A stretch of 12,709 nucleotides of DNA from contig JAGWJK010000033.1 in assembly GCA_028865845.1 (NCBI GenBank), forward strand, positions 1 to 12,709, in the 5' to 3' direction. This DNA is from Rhizobiaceae bacterium (GTDB lineage Bacteria > Pseudomonadota > Alphaproteobacteria > Rhizobiales > Rhizobiaceae). Under the pieces are notes generated by a model. It was not told the origin of the DNA. It searched no databases and saw nothing but the letters and a program-made list of their open reading frames with translations. Each line of letters starts with the position of its first letter. The stretch's first letter is position 1. Below are positions 1 through 7,786 of this stretch, in pieces. A program made the position numbers and the translations under genes.

Positions 1-200
1 ATGACCCGCAGAAACATGCTGCCTGAGGGTATTTTAACCTTTAGGCAAGCATATTTTGTTACCTGTCGTAAAGGACTTGTTAGAGCATCGTTCACCATGT
101 ATGAAGAGGGCGACGATGTGTGGCATTTTTGCCATCGTGTCACCGCAATTGACAGCCATTTGGAACACGATGCGACATTGTCTGTCGGACGGGGATCGAA

Positions 201-2261
201 TTGCCGAATCTGAGTGGAAATACCGAGCCTAATCGCTTGAGCTGGCGCTCTGCGTGCTTGAATATATGCCAGAAAGTGGCCAAGGTCGCGGCAGTTATCC
301 TGCTCGCGATGGCCGTTTCCACTCCGGTTTTCGTTGGAACGCCGTCGCAGGCTGGCGGCGAGACACGAAGCCTTAAGATCTATTACGTTCATACAGGCGA
401 AAAGGCAGTCATCACTTACAAGCGCAATGGTAAGTTCGATCCGGACGGATTGGAGAAGCTGAACCGTATTCTGCGCGACTGGCGTAAGAATCAGCCGACC
501 AAGATGAACCCGCGCCTGTTTGATCTCATCTGGGAAGTCTATCGCGAGAGCGGCTCGCACGAATTCATCTATGTCGTCTGCGGCTTCCGTTCGCCAGGCA
601 CCAACGAGATGCTTCGCACGCGTTCGGCCCATACGGGCGTCGCCAAGAAGAGCCAGCATATGCTCGGCAACGCGATGGATTTCTATATTCCCGACGTCAA
701 GCTTACCAAGCTGCGCGAAATCGGCATGAAGCTTCAGATCGGCGGCGTTGGCTATTATCCGACCTCCGGTTCGCCGTTCGTGCATATGGATGTCGGCGGC
801 GTGCGCGCCTGGCCGCGCATGGATCGCCAGGATCTCGTTCGCCTGTTCCCGGACGGCAAGACGATGCATATTCCTGCCGACGGCCGTCCGCTGCCGGGCT
901 ACCAGGAAGCCGTTGCCGACTATAAGCGCCGCATGGCTTCCGACGATATCCAGATCGCAAGCTCTTCTTCGCCGCGCCGCGGATTCTTCGCGCGCCTGTT
1001 CGGCGGTGGTGGCGCTGACGAGGAAGAGGACAATGCGGATGAGGGCAGCGGTGCGTCGACCGCGCCTGTCGCCGTTGCTTCGAACAAGACCCAGGCTCCC
1101 GCTGCTGACAGCGATGATGGCGACGACAGCGCTGCTCCCGTCCAGCAGCCGCAGACCCAGGTTGCCAGCATAAATGCACCGGTTCCGCTGGTTCGTCCGG
1201 CCTTCGGCAATCAGCAGGCTGCCGGCAGCGACATGGCTTCGGCGCTGATGTCTTCGCCGCATACCGCGGCTCAGGATGCGCTTGCCGCTGCTATGCCGAC
1301 TGCCAATCCGCAGCAGGACCAGCAGCAATATGCCGATCTTCGCGCCTATCATGTTCCGGTGCCGTCGCTGCTTGACCGCCGCTCGCCTGGCGATGCCGAG
1401 CTTGCGAATGCCGAAACCGACGTGAAGGATCAGACTGCGGACGTGCCGGTGCCGGCCGAGCGGCCTGAGGTTGCCGAAAATCTGCTGGCTTCCGCCGATT
1501 CCGATCCGGATGCGGTCGACGATGAAGCCGACGAAGGCACGCTGTCGCCCTCGATCGTCGCGGCGCTCGAGCAGCACCGTTCAGATGAGGCCAGTGCCAA
1601 CACGAACAATGCCGGCGTTCCAGTCAATACCGCTGCAGCCGATCCAGCACCTCTGACGCCTGCGACCGTTGCTGCAACAGTGGCTGCGAACAACCCGGCT
1701 CCGGTCCGCAACGTTGTCGCCGTGAACAATGCTGCGTCGAAGGAACAGGCAGCACCTGTGGTAAACCCGATCGGCGATGCCGATGCGGTTCGGGCGATTG
1801 CCGCGGTTTCGCCGCAGAAGAAGCCGGACCAGCAGATGCCGATGCAGGTTGCCGCTCTGGTTCCGACCCCGAGCGAAGTCAGACCCAGCAATGGTCGCTT
1901 CAATGACAGCTTCGATCCTGTCGTTCCGCAGGAACGGCCGATCGCTGCCGGCATTCCGACCAAGGGTGGCCGTCCGAACAAGCAGGATGCGCAGGTTGCC
2001 AATGCCGGCCGTGCAACGATGACGACCGAGCCGAAGCTGACCGAGAAGATGATTTCGCAGTGGGCGCTCACCAATGCCCGCGTTGAAGTTGTCAACCGTC
2101 CTGTCAAGGCACCGCGTTTCGTCAGCCAGACACTGCGAGCCCAGCCGACCGCCGTTTATACTGACGGATTCAAGGTTCAGACCGCCTCGATCGATCCGGA
2201 GCGTTTCAGCGGTACGGCTGTTAACTTCCTGCAGGTCAAAAAGTTCAATTCGGTCGAATAG
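201..2261 (+). CDS. Exported DUF882 / M15-like murein peptidase-family protein with long low-complexity tail
   Basis: 686 codons from a TTG start. The start is supported by a purine-rich GGACGGGGA about 5 bases upstream and by the signal peptide it gives: a basic stretch, a hydrophobic run at about residues 29-46, and a likely cut after SQA (about residue 51). An in-frame GTG at 276 and ATG at 309 are alternatives. The DUF882/peptidase M15-like domain spans about residues 57-215. It shows the GFRS motif (R130), SQH...D (H153, D160) and VHMD (H195, D197), which is the zinc-ligand arrangement of this fold. The E. coli relative YcbK/MepK, about 180 residues, is a murein endopeptidase cutting 3-3 crosslinks, so a periplasmic cell-wall role is inferred. 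Residues about 250-686 are rich in Ala, Pro, Gln, Asp and Val with no recognisable domain and are probably disordered. Convergent with gapR and followed by a terminator. Confidence 0.88.
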   Translation: MPNLSGNTEPNRLSWRSACLNICQKVAKVAAVILLAMAVSTPVFVGTPSQAGGETRSLKIYYVHTGEKAVITYKRNGKFDPDGLEKLNRILRDWRKNQPTKMNPRLFDLIWEVYRESGSHEFIYVVCGFRSPGTNEMLRTRSAHTGVAKKSQHMLGNAMDFYIPDVKLTKLREIGMKLQIGGVGYYPTSGSPFVHMDVGGVRAWPRMDRQDLVRLFPDGKTMHIPADGRPLPGYQEAVADYKRRMASDDIQIASSSSPRRGFFARLFGGGGADEEEDNADEGSGASTAPVAVASNKTQAPAADSDDGDDSAAPVQQPQTQVASINAPVPLVRPAFGNQQAAGSDMASALMSSPHTAAQDALAAAMPTANPQQDQQQYADLRAYHVPVPSLLDRRSPGDAELANAETDVKDQTADVPVPAERPEVAENLLASADSDPDAVDDEADEGTLSPSIVAALEQHRSDEASANTNNAGVPVNTAAADPAPLTPATVAATVAANNPAPVRNVVAVNNAASKEQAAPVVNPIGDADAVRAIAAVSPQKKPDQQMPMQVAALVPTPSEVRPSNGRFNDSFDPVVPQERPIAAGIPTKGGRPNKQDAQVANAGRATMTTEPKLTEKMISQWALTNARVEVVNRPVKAPRFVSQTLRAQPTAVYTDGFKVQTASIDPERFSGTAVNFLQVKKFNSVE

Positions 2262-2285
2262 TTTTCGATCCATGATCCTAAAAGA

Positions 2286-2314
2286 AAACCGCCGGAGCGA
2301 TCCGGCGGTTTTTG
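2286..2314. terminator. Bidirectional rho-independent terminator between DUF882 and gapR
   Basis: A perfect 9-bp stem (ACCGCCGGA at 2289-2297 pairing with TCCGGCGGT at 2302-2310) closes a GCGA tetraloop of the GNRA type. It is flanked by AAA before and TTTT after, so it can work on either strand. It lies 27 bases past the DUF882 stop and about 50 bases past the gapR stop on the other strand, so it probably ends both transcripts. Confidence 0.9.
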
Positions 2315-2364
2315 TTGTTCGCGTGTTCGGACGATTGTCCGGAGACATCTCTCTTGAGAGGTCT

Positions 2365-2628
2365 TCAGGCTTCCGGCGGTGCCTCGATCATGCCGAGCGC
2401 ATGAAGGTAGGTGTCGAGAATAGCGTCTTCTTCCATACGCTCCTGCTCGTCTTTCTTGCGCAGGGCGATGACCTTCTTCAGGATCTTGGTATCGAAACCG
2501 GTTCCCTTGGCTTCGCCGTAGACATCCTTGATGTCGTCGGCAATGGTCTTCTTTTCTTCTTCCAGCCGTTCGATGCGCTCGACAAAAGCGCGAAGCTGAT
2601 CGCGGGCGACGCCATGAGCATCAGACAT
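2365..2628 (-). CDS. gapR: GapR family (DUF2312) nucleoid-associated DNA-binding protein
   Basis: 87 residues, matching the usual 85-90 of this family. The whole chain fits DUF2312: a helical, charged N-terminal coiled coil ([20 protein letters not shown]), then the core [20 protein letters not shown], then the C-terminal [14 protein letters not shown]. In Caulobacter, GapR binds overtwisted AT-rich DNA ahead of replication and transcription forks and stimulates type II topoisomerases; the same cytoplasmic nucleoid role is inferred here. Two ATGs lie in tandem. The second (2628) is 6 bases from AGGAG and is preferred; the first (2631) is only 3 bases away and would add one Met. It lies 94 bases downstream of the DUF1244 gene on the same strand, so it may have its own promoter or be read through. 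Confidence 0.93.
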   Translation of the reverse strand: MSDAHGVARDQLRAFVERIERLEEEKKTIADDIKDVYGEAKGTGFDTKILKKVIALRKKDEQERMEEDAILDTYLHALGMIEAPPEA

Positions 2629-2722
2629 CATTGTCTCCTGGTTGCGTGATAGTTCGAATTCGATGGGCCGTTGACCTGCCGTGATACGGGCGCAAGGTCA
2701 AGCCTTCTCGGCGAGGGGCGGG

Positions 2723-3028
2723 TTATTCTTTCGGCTTGTTCAGCTCAAATGCGGCTTTTTGCACAGCATTGGCTTCCGTCTGGTGCAGATTCTTCCAGTC
2801 CTCATAGGGCATGCCGTAGACGATTTCGCGCGATTCGTCCTTGGTGACTGGCAGGTTCTGCGCTTCGGCTGCCTCGCGGTACCAGTTGGACAGGCAGTTT
2901 CGGCAGAAGCCGGCAAGGTTCATGAGGTCGATATTCTGCACGTCGCTGCGGTCCCGCAGATGCGCGACGAGCCGGCGGAAGGCGGCAGCTTCGAGTTCGG
3001 TTTGCTGTTGTTTCGTCAGGTTCGACAT
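2723..3028 (-). CDS. DUF1244 domain protein
   Basis: 101 residues, full length for DUF1244. Diagnostic stretches are GFCRNCLSNWY (residues 40-50, with a CxxC at C42/C45) and YGMPYEDWK (71-79). No signal peptide or membrane segment, so it is probably cytoplasmic. The start is clear: GAGGAG sits 5 bases before the ATG and overlaps the stop region of the upstream gene. Only 9 bases separate it from the N-formylglutamate amidohydrolase-family gene, so the two are almost certainly cotranscribed. The family has no established function. The CxxC could bind metal or be redox active, but that is speculation from the motif alone. Confidence 0.9.
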   Translation of the reverse strand: MSNLTKQQQTELEAAAFRRLVAHLRDRSDVQNIDLMNLAGFCRNCLSNWYREAAEAQNLPVTKDESREIVYGMPYEDWKNLHQTEANAVQKAAFELNKPKE

Positions 3029-3037
3029 GGCGACTCC

Positions 3038-3847
3038 TCAGGCCTTCTCGTAGGGGCCGGTGCGCGACGGATGGATTTTGTATTCGTGCAGGGCCGGATC
3101 GGCGTTCATCTCCACGAAGATCGGCGCCAGCCGCTCCGCCCAGCCGGCGATACCAGCATCGTCGCCGATCAGATCCTGGCGGACTTCCAGCAGCGCATGC
3201 GGGATACCCTTCAGCATGCAATGGCGGAACATGGTATCGTTTCGCAAGGCGCCGTCATAGGGTTCGTTGTCGCCGATTACGAGATCGGTATCGGCGCCGA
3301 GCTTTGCGAGTAGCGGCAGCACGGCGCGCTCGTCGCTGTCCCAAAGCACGCTCGCATGCCAGGGGCGGGCGACACCCTTCCAGGCCGGGGTGAAGGAATG
3401 CAGCGAAAGGACCAGCGGCGCCTTGCCGGTCGCCTCCGCTACAGAGGTGATCGTCTCGTCCACCGCGCGATGATAAGGGCGATGAAAGGCTTCGATGCGG
3501 TGGTTCCATTCCTCATCGGTGATCGGATGATTGCCGGGGATGATCGCTCCGTCGGAGATCTTCATGATCAGCGTCGGGTCGTCCTCGCCACGGTTGGGGT
3601 CGATCAAGAGGCGGGAAAATCCGGCAAGCACGGCGGGAACGCCAAGCCGGGCGGAAAGCGCGCGGCAGAGCCCTTCTATGCCGATATCGTACGCGATGTG
3701 TCGCGAAAATGCGGTTTCGGGCAAGCCAAGTCTGCCATAGCTCTCTGGAAGATGCCGCATGGCGTGGTCGCCGAGGATGACCATGCCTTTGTCACGATTG
3801 CCGGATATGATTTCAAATGATTTGAAGTCGGTCATGTGGTCATTCAT
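3038..3847 (-). CDS. N-formylglutamate amidohydrolase family protein (HutG-like)
   Basis: 269 residues from ATG 3847; an in-frame ATG at 3835 is equally possible, and neither has a clear Shine-Dalgarno. Family motifs in order: GDH (residues 26-28), SRLLIDPNR (78-86), PYH (124-126), SLHSFTP (148-154), GDNEPY (192-197) and LLEVRQDLI (219-227). These His, Asp and Glu residues suit the metal-dependent hydrolase fold of PF05013. HutG enzymes remove formate from N-formylglutamate in the five-step histidine pathway, but no other hut gene is present here. The substrate is therefore open: another N-acyl amino acid or an N-formyl compound would also fit. Cytoplasmic. First gene of the leftward group with DUF1244 9 bases behind it; divergent from the DUF1036-pyk pair. 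Confidence 0.85.
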   Translation of the reverse strand: MNDHMTDFKSFEIISGNRDKGMVILGDHAMRHLPESYGRLGLPETAFSRHIAYDIGIEGLCRALSARLGVPAVLAGFSRLLIDPNRGEDDPTLIMKISDGAIIPGNHPITDEEWNHRIEAFHRPYHRAVDETITSVAEATGKAPLVLSLHSFTPAWKGVARPWHASVLWDSDERAVLPLLAKLGADTDLVIGDNEPYDGALRNDTMFRHCMLKGIPHALLEVRQDLIGDDAGIAGWAERLAPIFVEMNADPALHEYKIHPSRTGPYEKA

Positions 3848-4056
3848 GTGGATTGTCTGATGGCGCGTTTTCAGCCTATTGTTTTTGATTGCATGCGCAG
3901 GCCGAAGGTGCAAGGCGCGTATCGTTTATGGGATGAGGAGCGTACCCAAGGGGGGCCGTCACCATCCCGTGAAAGAAAATATAACCGATTAGAGTTGCGT
4001 TGACATTCGATGGATGGCGGCGCAAGAAGACGCACGAACGAATAACCGGGAGCCCA

Positions 4057-4545
4057 TTGGAAGCCGTGTCCAGCCAAGTCGCGCCAAGTTTCGTTACGCG
4101 GTCAGGGCCGCTTGCCCGATTCGCATTTTTCATCCTTGCCGCCGTCGCCCCATTTTTCTTGATGCCAAGTGCGGCTCATGCTGATTTTCGTGTCTGCAAC
4201 GGCACACAAAATCTGGTCGGTGTGGCAATCGGCTACCGCGCCAAGGAAGGTTGGGTCACCGAAGGATGGTGGCAGGTGCCGGCGACGACCTGTGCGACGT
4301 TGATCGAGGGACCGCTCCAGTCCCGTTATTACTACCTCTATGCAGAAGATGCCGCCCGTGGCGGCCGTTGGACAGGTGATGTCGAAATGTGCGTGGCGGA
4401 AAATGAATTCAAGATCCCGGGCGTAAAAGATTGTTATGCGCGCGGATTCCAGAAAATGGGATTCAAGGAATACGACACGGGACGTCAGGCGAGCTGGATG
4501 GTTCAGCTCTCGGACACCCCGGGCAGCCAAGAAAGCCAGAATTGA
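4057..4545 (+). CDS. Exported DUF1036 protein
   Basis: 162 residues from TTG 4057, which has GGGAG a few bases upstream. The frame stays open back to a TTG at 4000, but that would give an unusually long 61-residue leader; GTG 4066 is another option, so the start is uncertain. A hydrophobic segment (RFAFFILAAVAPFFLM) ends in PSAAHA, a good signal peptidase I site, leaving a mature protein that begins DFRVCNGT. Four cysteines (C47, C79, C112, C126) in an exported protein suggest two disulfides. The core (VCNGT, VGVAIGYR, GWVTEGWW, YYYLYAE) matches DUF1036, which has no assigned function. Its TGA overlaps the pyk ATG by one base, so the two are cotranscribed and probably translationally coupled. 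Confidence 0.82.
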   Translation: MEAVSSQVAPSFVTRSGPLARFAFFILAAVAPFFLMPSAAHADFRVCNGTQNLVGVAIGYRAKEGWVTEGWWQVPATTCATLIEGPLQSRYYYLYAEDAARGGRWTGDVEMCVAENEFKIPGVKDCYARGFQKMGFKEYDTGRQASWMVQLSDTPGSQESQN

Positions 4546-5984
4546 TGAGACGAAACCGAAAAGTCAAAATCCTCGCCACGCTCGGTCCAGCTTCTTCCGA
4601 AGAAGAGATGATTCAGAAGCTGCATGAGGCCGGTGCCGACCTTTTCCGCATCAACATGAGCCATGCCAGCCATGATCTGATGCGTACGCTGATCCAGCGT
4701 ATCCGTTCCGTCGAGGCCCGTTGCGGTCGTCCGATCGGTATTCTCGCCGACTTGCAGGGTCCCAAGCTGCGCGTTGGCAAGTTTGCCGAAGGCAAGGTCG
4801 ATCTGAAGCCGGGCCAGACTTTCACGCTCGACAACAACGACGCACCCGGCGACAACAGCCGCGTGTTCCTGCCGCATCCGGAAATCCTGGAATCGGTTCA
4901 GCCCGGCCACCGGCTGCTGATCGATGACGGCAAGCTGTGTCTGCGCGCCGAAAAGTGCGACGGCAAGAGCATCGTCGCCACGGTCGTTTCCGGCACGAAG
5001 ATTTCCGACCGCAAGGGCGTCAGCCTGCCTGACACCCTGCTCGGTGTCGGCGCTCTCACCGAAAAGGACCGCATCGACCTCGACGCGGTGCTTGCCACCA
5101 ACGAAGTCGACTGGGTGGCGCTTTCCTTCATCCAGCGTCCGGAAGACCTAACGGAAGTCCGCAAGATCTCGCGCGGCCGCGTCGGCCTGATGTCGAAGAT
5201 CGAGAAGCCGCAGGCCGTCGAACGCATCGAGGAAATCCTCGAGCTTTCCGACGCGCTGATGGTCGCTCGTGGTGACCTCGGCGTCGAAATGCCGCTCGAA
5301 GCCGTTCCTGGCATCCAGAAGCAGCTCATTCGCGCCTGCCGCCGTTCGGGCAAGCCGGTCGTCGTTGCCACGCAGATGCTGGAATCGATGATTTCCGCGC
5401 CAGTTCCGACCCGCGCCGAAGTCTCCGACGTCGCGACCGCCGTCTTCGAAGGCGCCGATGCCGTCATGCTTTCGGCCGAGTCCGCCTCCGGCGATTATCC
5501 TGTCGAAGCCGTGTCGATGATGGCCTCGATTGCCGGCACCATCGAGCGCGAGCCGCATTATTCGGGCATCATCTATGCCCAGCGTGCGCAGCCGGAAGCA
5601 ACCGGCGCCGACGCGATCTCACTCGCTGCCCGCCAGATCGCCGAGACGCTGAAGCTCGCGGCCATCGTCTGCTACACGTCGTCGGGCACCACCGGCCTGC
5701 GTGCATCGCGCGAGCGTCCGCAGGTTCCGATCCTGGCGCTGTCGCCGATCATCCAGACGGCTCGCCGTCTGTCGGTCGTCTGGGGCATGCACTGCGTCGT
5801 TACCCATGACGCTACCGACCTTGACGACATGGTCAACAATGCCTGCCGTATCGTCGCCGAGGAAGGTTTCGGCATGCCTGGCGATCGCATCATCATTTCC
5901 GCCGGCGTACCGCTCGGCACGCCGGGCGCCACCAACATGCTACGTCTGGCCTACATCGGTTCGGACGGCCAGTCCGGCGTCTGA
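4545..5984 (+). CDS. pyk: Pyruvate kinase
   Basis: 479 residues, the usual bacterial length. It makes pyruvate and ATP from phosphoenolpyruvate and ADP, the last step of glycolysis or the Entner-Doudoroff pathway, in the cytosol. Visible landmarks: TLGPAS near the N terminus, RINMSHA, the ADLQGPKLRVG segment entering the B domain (about residues 70-160), SKIEKP (K218 catalytic lysine, E220 Mg ligand), MVARGDLGVE (D244 Mg ligand), and VATQMLESM. The C-terminal domain contains SSGTTGLRAS. There is no extra PEP-utiliser domain at the C terminus. I chose ATG 4545 because it begins the conserved MRRNRKVKILATLGP. It shares one base with the DUF1036 stop and has only a weak AAGAAAG ribosome site, so coupling is likely. 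A strong terminator follows. Confidence 0.97.
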   Translation: MRRNRKVKILATLGPASSEEEMIQKLHEAGADLFRINMSHASHDLMRTLIQRIRSVEARCGRPIGILADLQGPKLRVGKFAEGKVDLKPGQTFTLDNNDAPGDNSRVFLPHPEILESVQPGHRLLIDDGKLCLRAEKCDGKSIVATVVSGTKISDRKGVSLPDTLLGVGALTEKDRIDLDAVLATNEVDWVALSFIQRPEDLTEVRKISRGRVGLMSKIEKPQAVERIEEILELSDALMVARGDLGVEMPLEAVPGIQKQLIRACRRSGKPVVVATQMLESMISAPVPTRAEVSDVATAVFEGADAVMLSAESASGDYPVEAVSMMASIAGTIEREPHYSGIIYAQRAQPEATGADAISLAARQIAETLKLAAIVCYTSSGTTGLRASRERPQVPILALSPIIQTARRLSVVWGMHCVVTHDATDLDDMVNNACRIVAEEGFGMPGDRIIISAGVPLGTPGATNMLRLAYIGSDGQSGV

Positions 5985-6010
5985 TCGCCGATCGGCACTG
6001 AAAACACGGA

Positions 6011-6044
6011 ACGCCTGCTCCCTGAAAAGGGGGCGGGCGTTTTT
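6011..6044 (+). terminator. Rho-independent terminator of pyk
   Basis: A 12-bp stem with two G-T wobbles (6011-6022 with 6029-6040) closes a TGAAAA loop and runs directly into a T tract at 6040-6044. It lies 26 bases after the pyk stop and separates pyk from the downstream oxidoreductase gene. Confidence 0.9.
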
Positions 6045-6103
6045 GCTTGAAGGCGAGGCACGCAGGGTTAAGGTCCATAGCGGACAAAGAAGGAGAGTTT
6101 CCA

Positions 6104-6988
6104 ATGAAGATCGGATTTATCGGGCTCGGCCAGATGGGCAGCGCGATGGCGGCAAACCTCTTGAAGGCCGGCCATGAGGTGACGGTTTACAATCGCTCGC
6201 GCGACAAGGCGGCGGCCCTGGAAGGTGAGGGCGCAAAAGTCGCCGCCACGGTGGCCGAGGCCTGCAGCGGCGAAGCCGTCTTTACCATGCTCGCCCATGA
6301 CGATGCCCTATCGGCCGTCGTCCATGGCAGTGACGGCGTGCTTGCAAGTCTTGCCAAAGGCGCGATCCATATTTCGGCGAGCACCATCAGCGTCGCCCTC
6401 TCCGAGCGCCTGACCAAGGAACATGCCGCCGCCGGCCAGCGCTTCGTCGCGGCACCCGTCTTCGGCCGCCCCGAAGCTGCAGCGGCCGCCAAGTTGTTTA
6501 TCGCCGCTGCCGGCGAACCGGGGGCGATCGAGGCGGTGACGCCATTGTTCGAGGCAATCGGCCAGCGTACCTTCGCTCTCGGAGACGAGCCCAAGGCTGC
6601 CAATCTCGTCAAGCTCAGCGGCAATTTCCTGATCGCCTCGGTGATCGAATCGCTGGGCGAAGCGATGGCGCTGGTGGAAAAAGGCGGCGTCGACCGCCAT
6701 CAATATCTCGATCTCCTGACGTCGACGCTGTTCACCGCACCGGTCTACAAGACCTATGGCGGCCTGATCGCCGACCGCAAGTTCAAGCCGGCCGGCTTTG
6801 CGGCGCCACTCGGGCAGAAGGATATCCGTCTGGCGCTTGCGGCCGGCGAGGCGCTGAACGTGCCGCTGCCGCTCGCAAGCCTGCTGCGTGATCGCTTCCT
6901 CAATCTTCTCGCCCATGGCGGCGACGATCTCGATTGGTCCGCCGTCGGCGCACTTGCAGCAAAAGATGCCGGCCTGGATCGCGATTAG
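6104..6988 (+). CDS. NAD(P)-dependent oxidoreductase, 3-hydroxyisobutyrate dehydrogenase superfamily
   Basis: 294 residues, the normal family length. ATG 6104 follows AAGGAGAG at good spacing and begins MKIGFIGLGQMG. The N-terminal Rossmann domain has GxGxxG at G7, G9 and G12; YNRS at 29-32 puts Arg31 after the second strand, which suggests NADPH rather than NADH. The C-terminal all-helical domain holds the catalytic Lys170 and Asn174 (LVKLSGN). The usual APVSGG substrate loop reads APVFGR (117-122), and the glycine-rich approach to the catalytic lysine reads GDEPKAANLVK. Substrate loops of this altered type occur in glyoxylate/succinic-semialdehyde-reductase-like and imine-reductase-like branches, so true 3-hydroxyisobutyrate activity should not be assumed. 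Cytosolic. It stands alone between the pyk terminator and a 153-base gap before the exporter. Confidence 0.9.
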   Translation: MKIGFIGLGQMGSAMAANLLKAGHEVTVYNRSRDKAAALEGEGAKVAATVAEACSGEAVFTMLAHDDALSAVVHGSDGVLASLAKGAIHISASTISVALSERLTKEHAAAGQRFVAAPVFGRPEAAAAAKLFIAAAGEPGAIEAVTPLFEAIGQRTFALGDEPKAANLVKLSGNFLIASVIESLGEAMALVEKGGVDRHQYLDLLTSTLFTAPVYKTYGGLIADRKFKPAGFAAPLGQKDIRLALAAGEALNVPLPLASLLRDRFLNLLAHGGDDLDWSAVGALAAKDAGLDRD

Positions 6989-7020
6989 CATCCGGTTTCG
7001 GCCAATCACCCATGCAAGAT

Positions 7021-7047
7021 GCCATGCGGATTTTCGCTTCGCATGGC
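7021..7047 (+). repeat. Inverted repeat in the leader before the first exporter
   Basis: GCCATGCG (7021-7028) pairs perfectly with CGCATGGC (7040-7047); one G-T and one A-T pair extend the stem to 10 bp around a TTTTCGC loop. No T tract follows, so it is a poor terminator for the oxidoreductase. It could be a leader hairpin or a protein-binding palindrome upstream of the exporter gene. Function unknown. Confidence 0.5.
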
Positions 7048-7141
7048 CCTTGCGCCGACAATCGATCTGAGGCTTAGTCTGCGGCGGAAGTCATATTTCG
7101 GCGTAAGCAGCGCTCGGATATTCGTTGGTCTGGAGGATTTG

Positions 7142-7768
7142 ATGGTCGATTTTCACACATTGATTGCCTATGTGGCCGTGGTTCTCGGACTGTTTCTCAT
7201 CCCCGGTCCCGCCGTGTTGATGGTTCTCAGCCGAGCCGCCACGGGCGGCCGCGGTGTCGGCATTGCAACGGGGCTTGGCATTGCGACGGGAGATCTCGTC
7301 CACGGTGCGATGGCGACCTTCGGCCTTTCGGCGATCCTGATGACCTCGGCTCTTGCCTTCGAGGTCGTCAAATATGCTGGCGTCGCCTATCTCGTTTATC
7401 TCGGCATTCGCGCCTTCGTCGAAAAGAGCGGTTCGCTCTCCATTCCGGGCAGCGGCGTCATACCGGCCCCTCGTGCTTTCCGGCAGGCGATCCTGACGGA
7501 AATGCTCAACCCGAAGACGGCGCTCTTCTTCCTCGCCTTTCTGCCGCAGTTCGTTCGTCCGGAGAACGGTTCGGCGATCATGCAGCTTGCGATCCTCGGT
7601 CTTGTCTTTGCGGTGATGAGTGCGATCTATACCAGCCTGATCGCCCTCGGAGGCACGGCTTTCGCACGGTTGATCAGCCGCCATGGCGCGATCGGCCGTT
7701 GGCAGGGCAAGGTCGTCGGGGTGATCTATATCGGGCTCGGAGCGCGCCTGGCGCTGCAACAGCGTTAG
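7142..7768 (+). CDS. LysE/RhtB family amino-acid exporter (first copy)
   Basis: 208 residues, typical for the family, from ATG 7142 with GGAGG about 6 bases upstream. An inner-membrane protein with about six hydrophobic segments. Family signatures are LIPGPAVLMVLSRA (PGP at 21-23), GIATGLGIATGDLVHG, and EMLNPKTALFFLAFLPQF in the second half. Members export amino acids or their analogues (lysine, threonine, homoserine lactone, azetidine and others) by proton exchange; the substrate cannot be read from the sequence. A second, diverged member starts 124 bases downstream. A hairpin terminator lies between them, so the two are probably separate transcripts. Confidence 0.92.
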   Translation: MVDFHTLIAYVAVVLGLFLIPGPAVLMVLSRAATGGRGVGIATGLGIATGDLVHGAMATFGLSAILMTSALAFEVVKYAGVAYLVYLGIRAFVEKSGSLSIPGSGVIPAPRAFRQAILTEMLNPKTALFFLAFLPQFVRPENGSAIMQLAILGLVFAVMSAIYTSLIALGGTAFARLISRHGAIGRWQGKVVGVIYIGLGARLALQQR

Positions 7769-7786
7769 GCTCTGCGCACACTGTTC

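Noticed and set aside
121..154. Short hairpin TGGCA-TTTT-TGCCA and a TTGACA box upstream of the DUF882 gene
   Set aside because: The stem is only 5 bp, and no acceptable -10 box lies 16-18 bases after TTGACA, so neither a promoter nor a structure can be supported.
1..213. A 70-codon open frame at the left edge
   Set aside because: It overlaps the DUF882 start, has no recognisable family, hydrophobic pattern or ribosome site, and looks like upstream non-coding DNA. I see no convincing gene in 1-200.
1430..2107. A 225-codon minus-strand frame opposite the DUF882 tail
   Set aside because: Thr/Ser/Ala/Gly-rich antisense shadow of an Ala/Pro-rich coding sequence; no ribosome site or domain.
3980..4005. 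TATAAC and TTGACA boxes upstream of the DUF1036 gene
   Set aside because: They are in the wrong order (TATAAC before TTGACA) and neither has a partner box at proper spacing, so no promoter is called.
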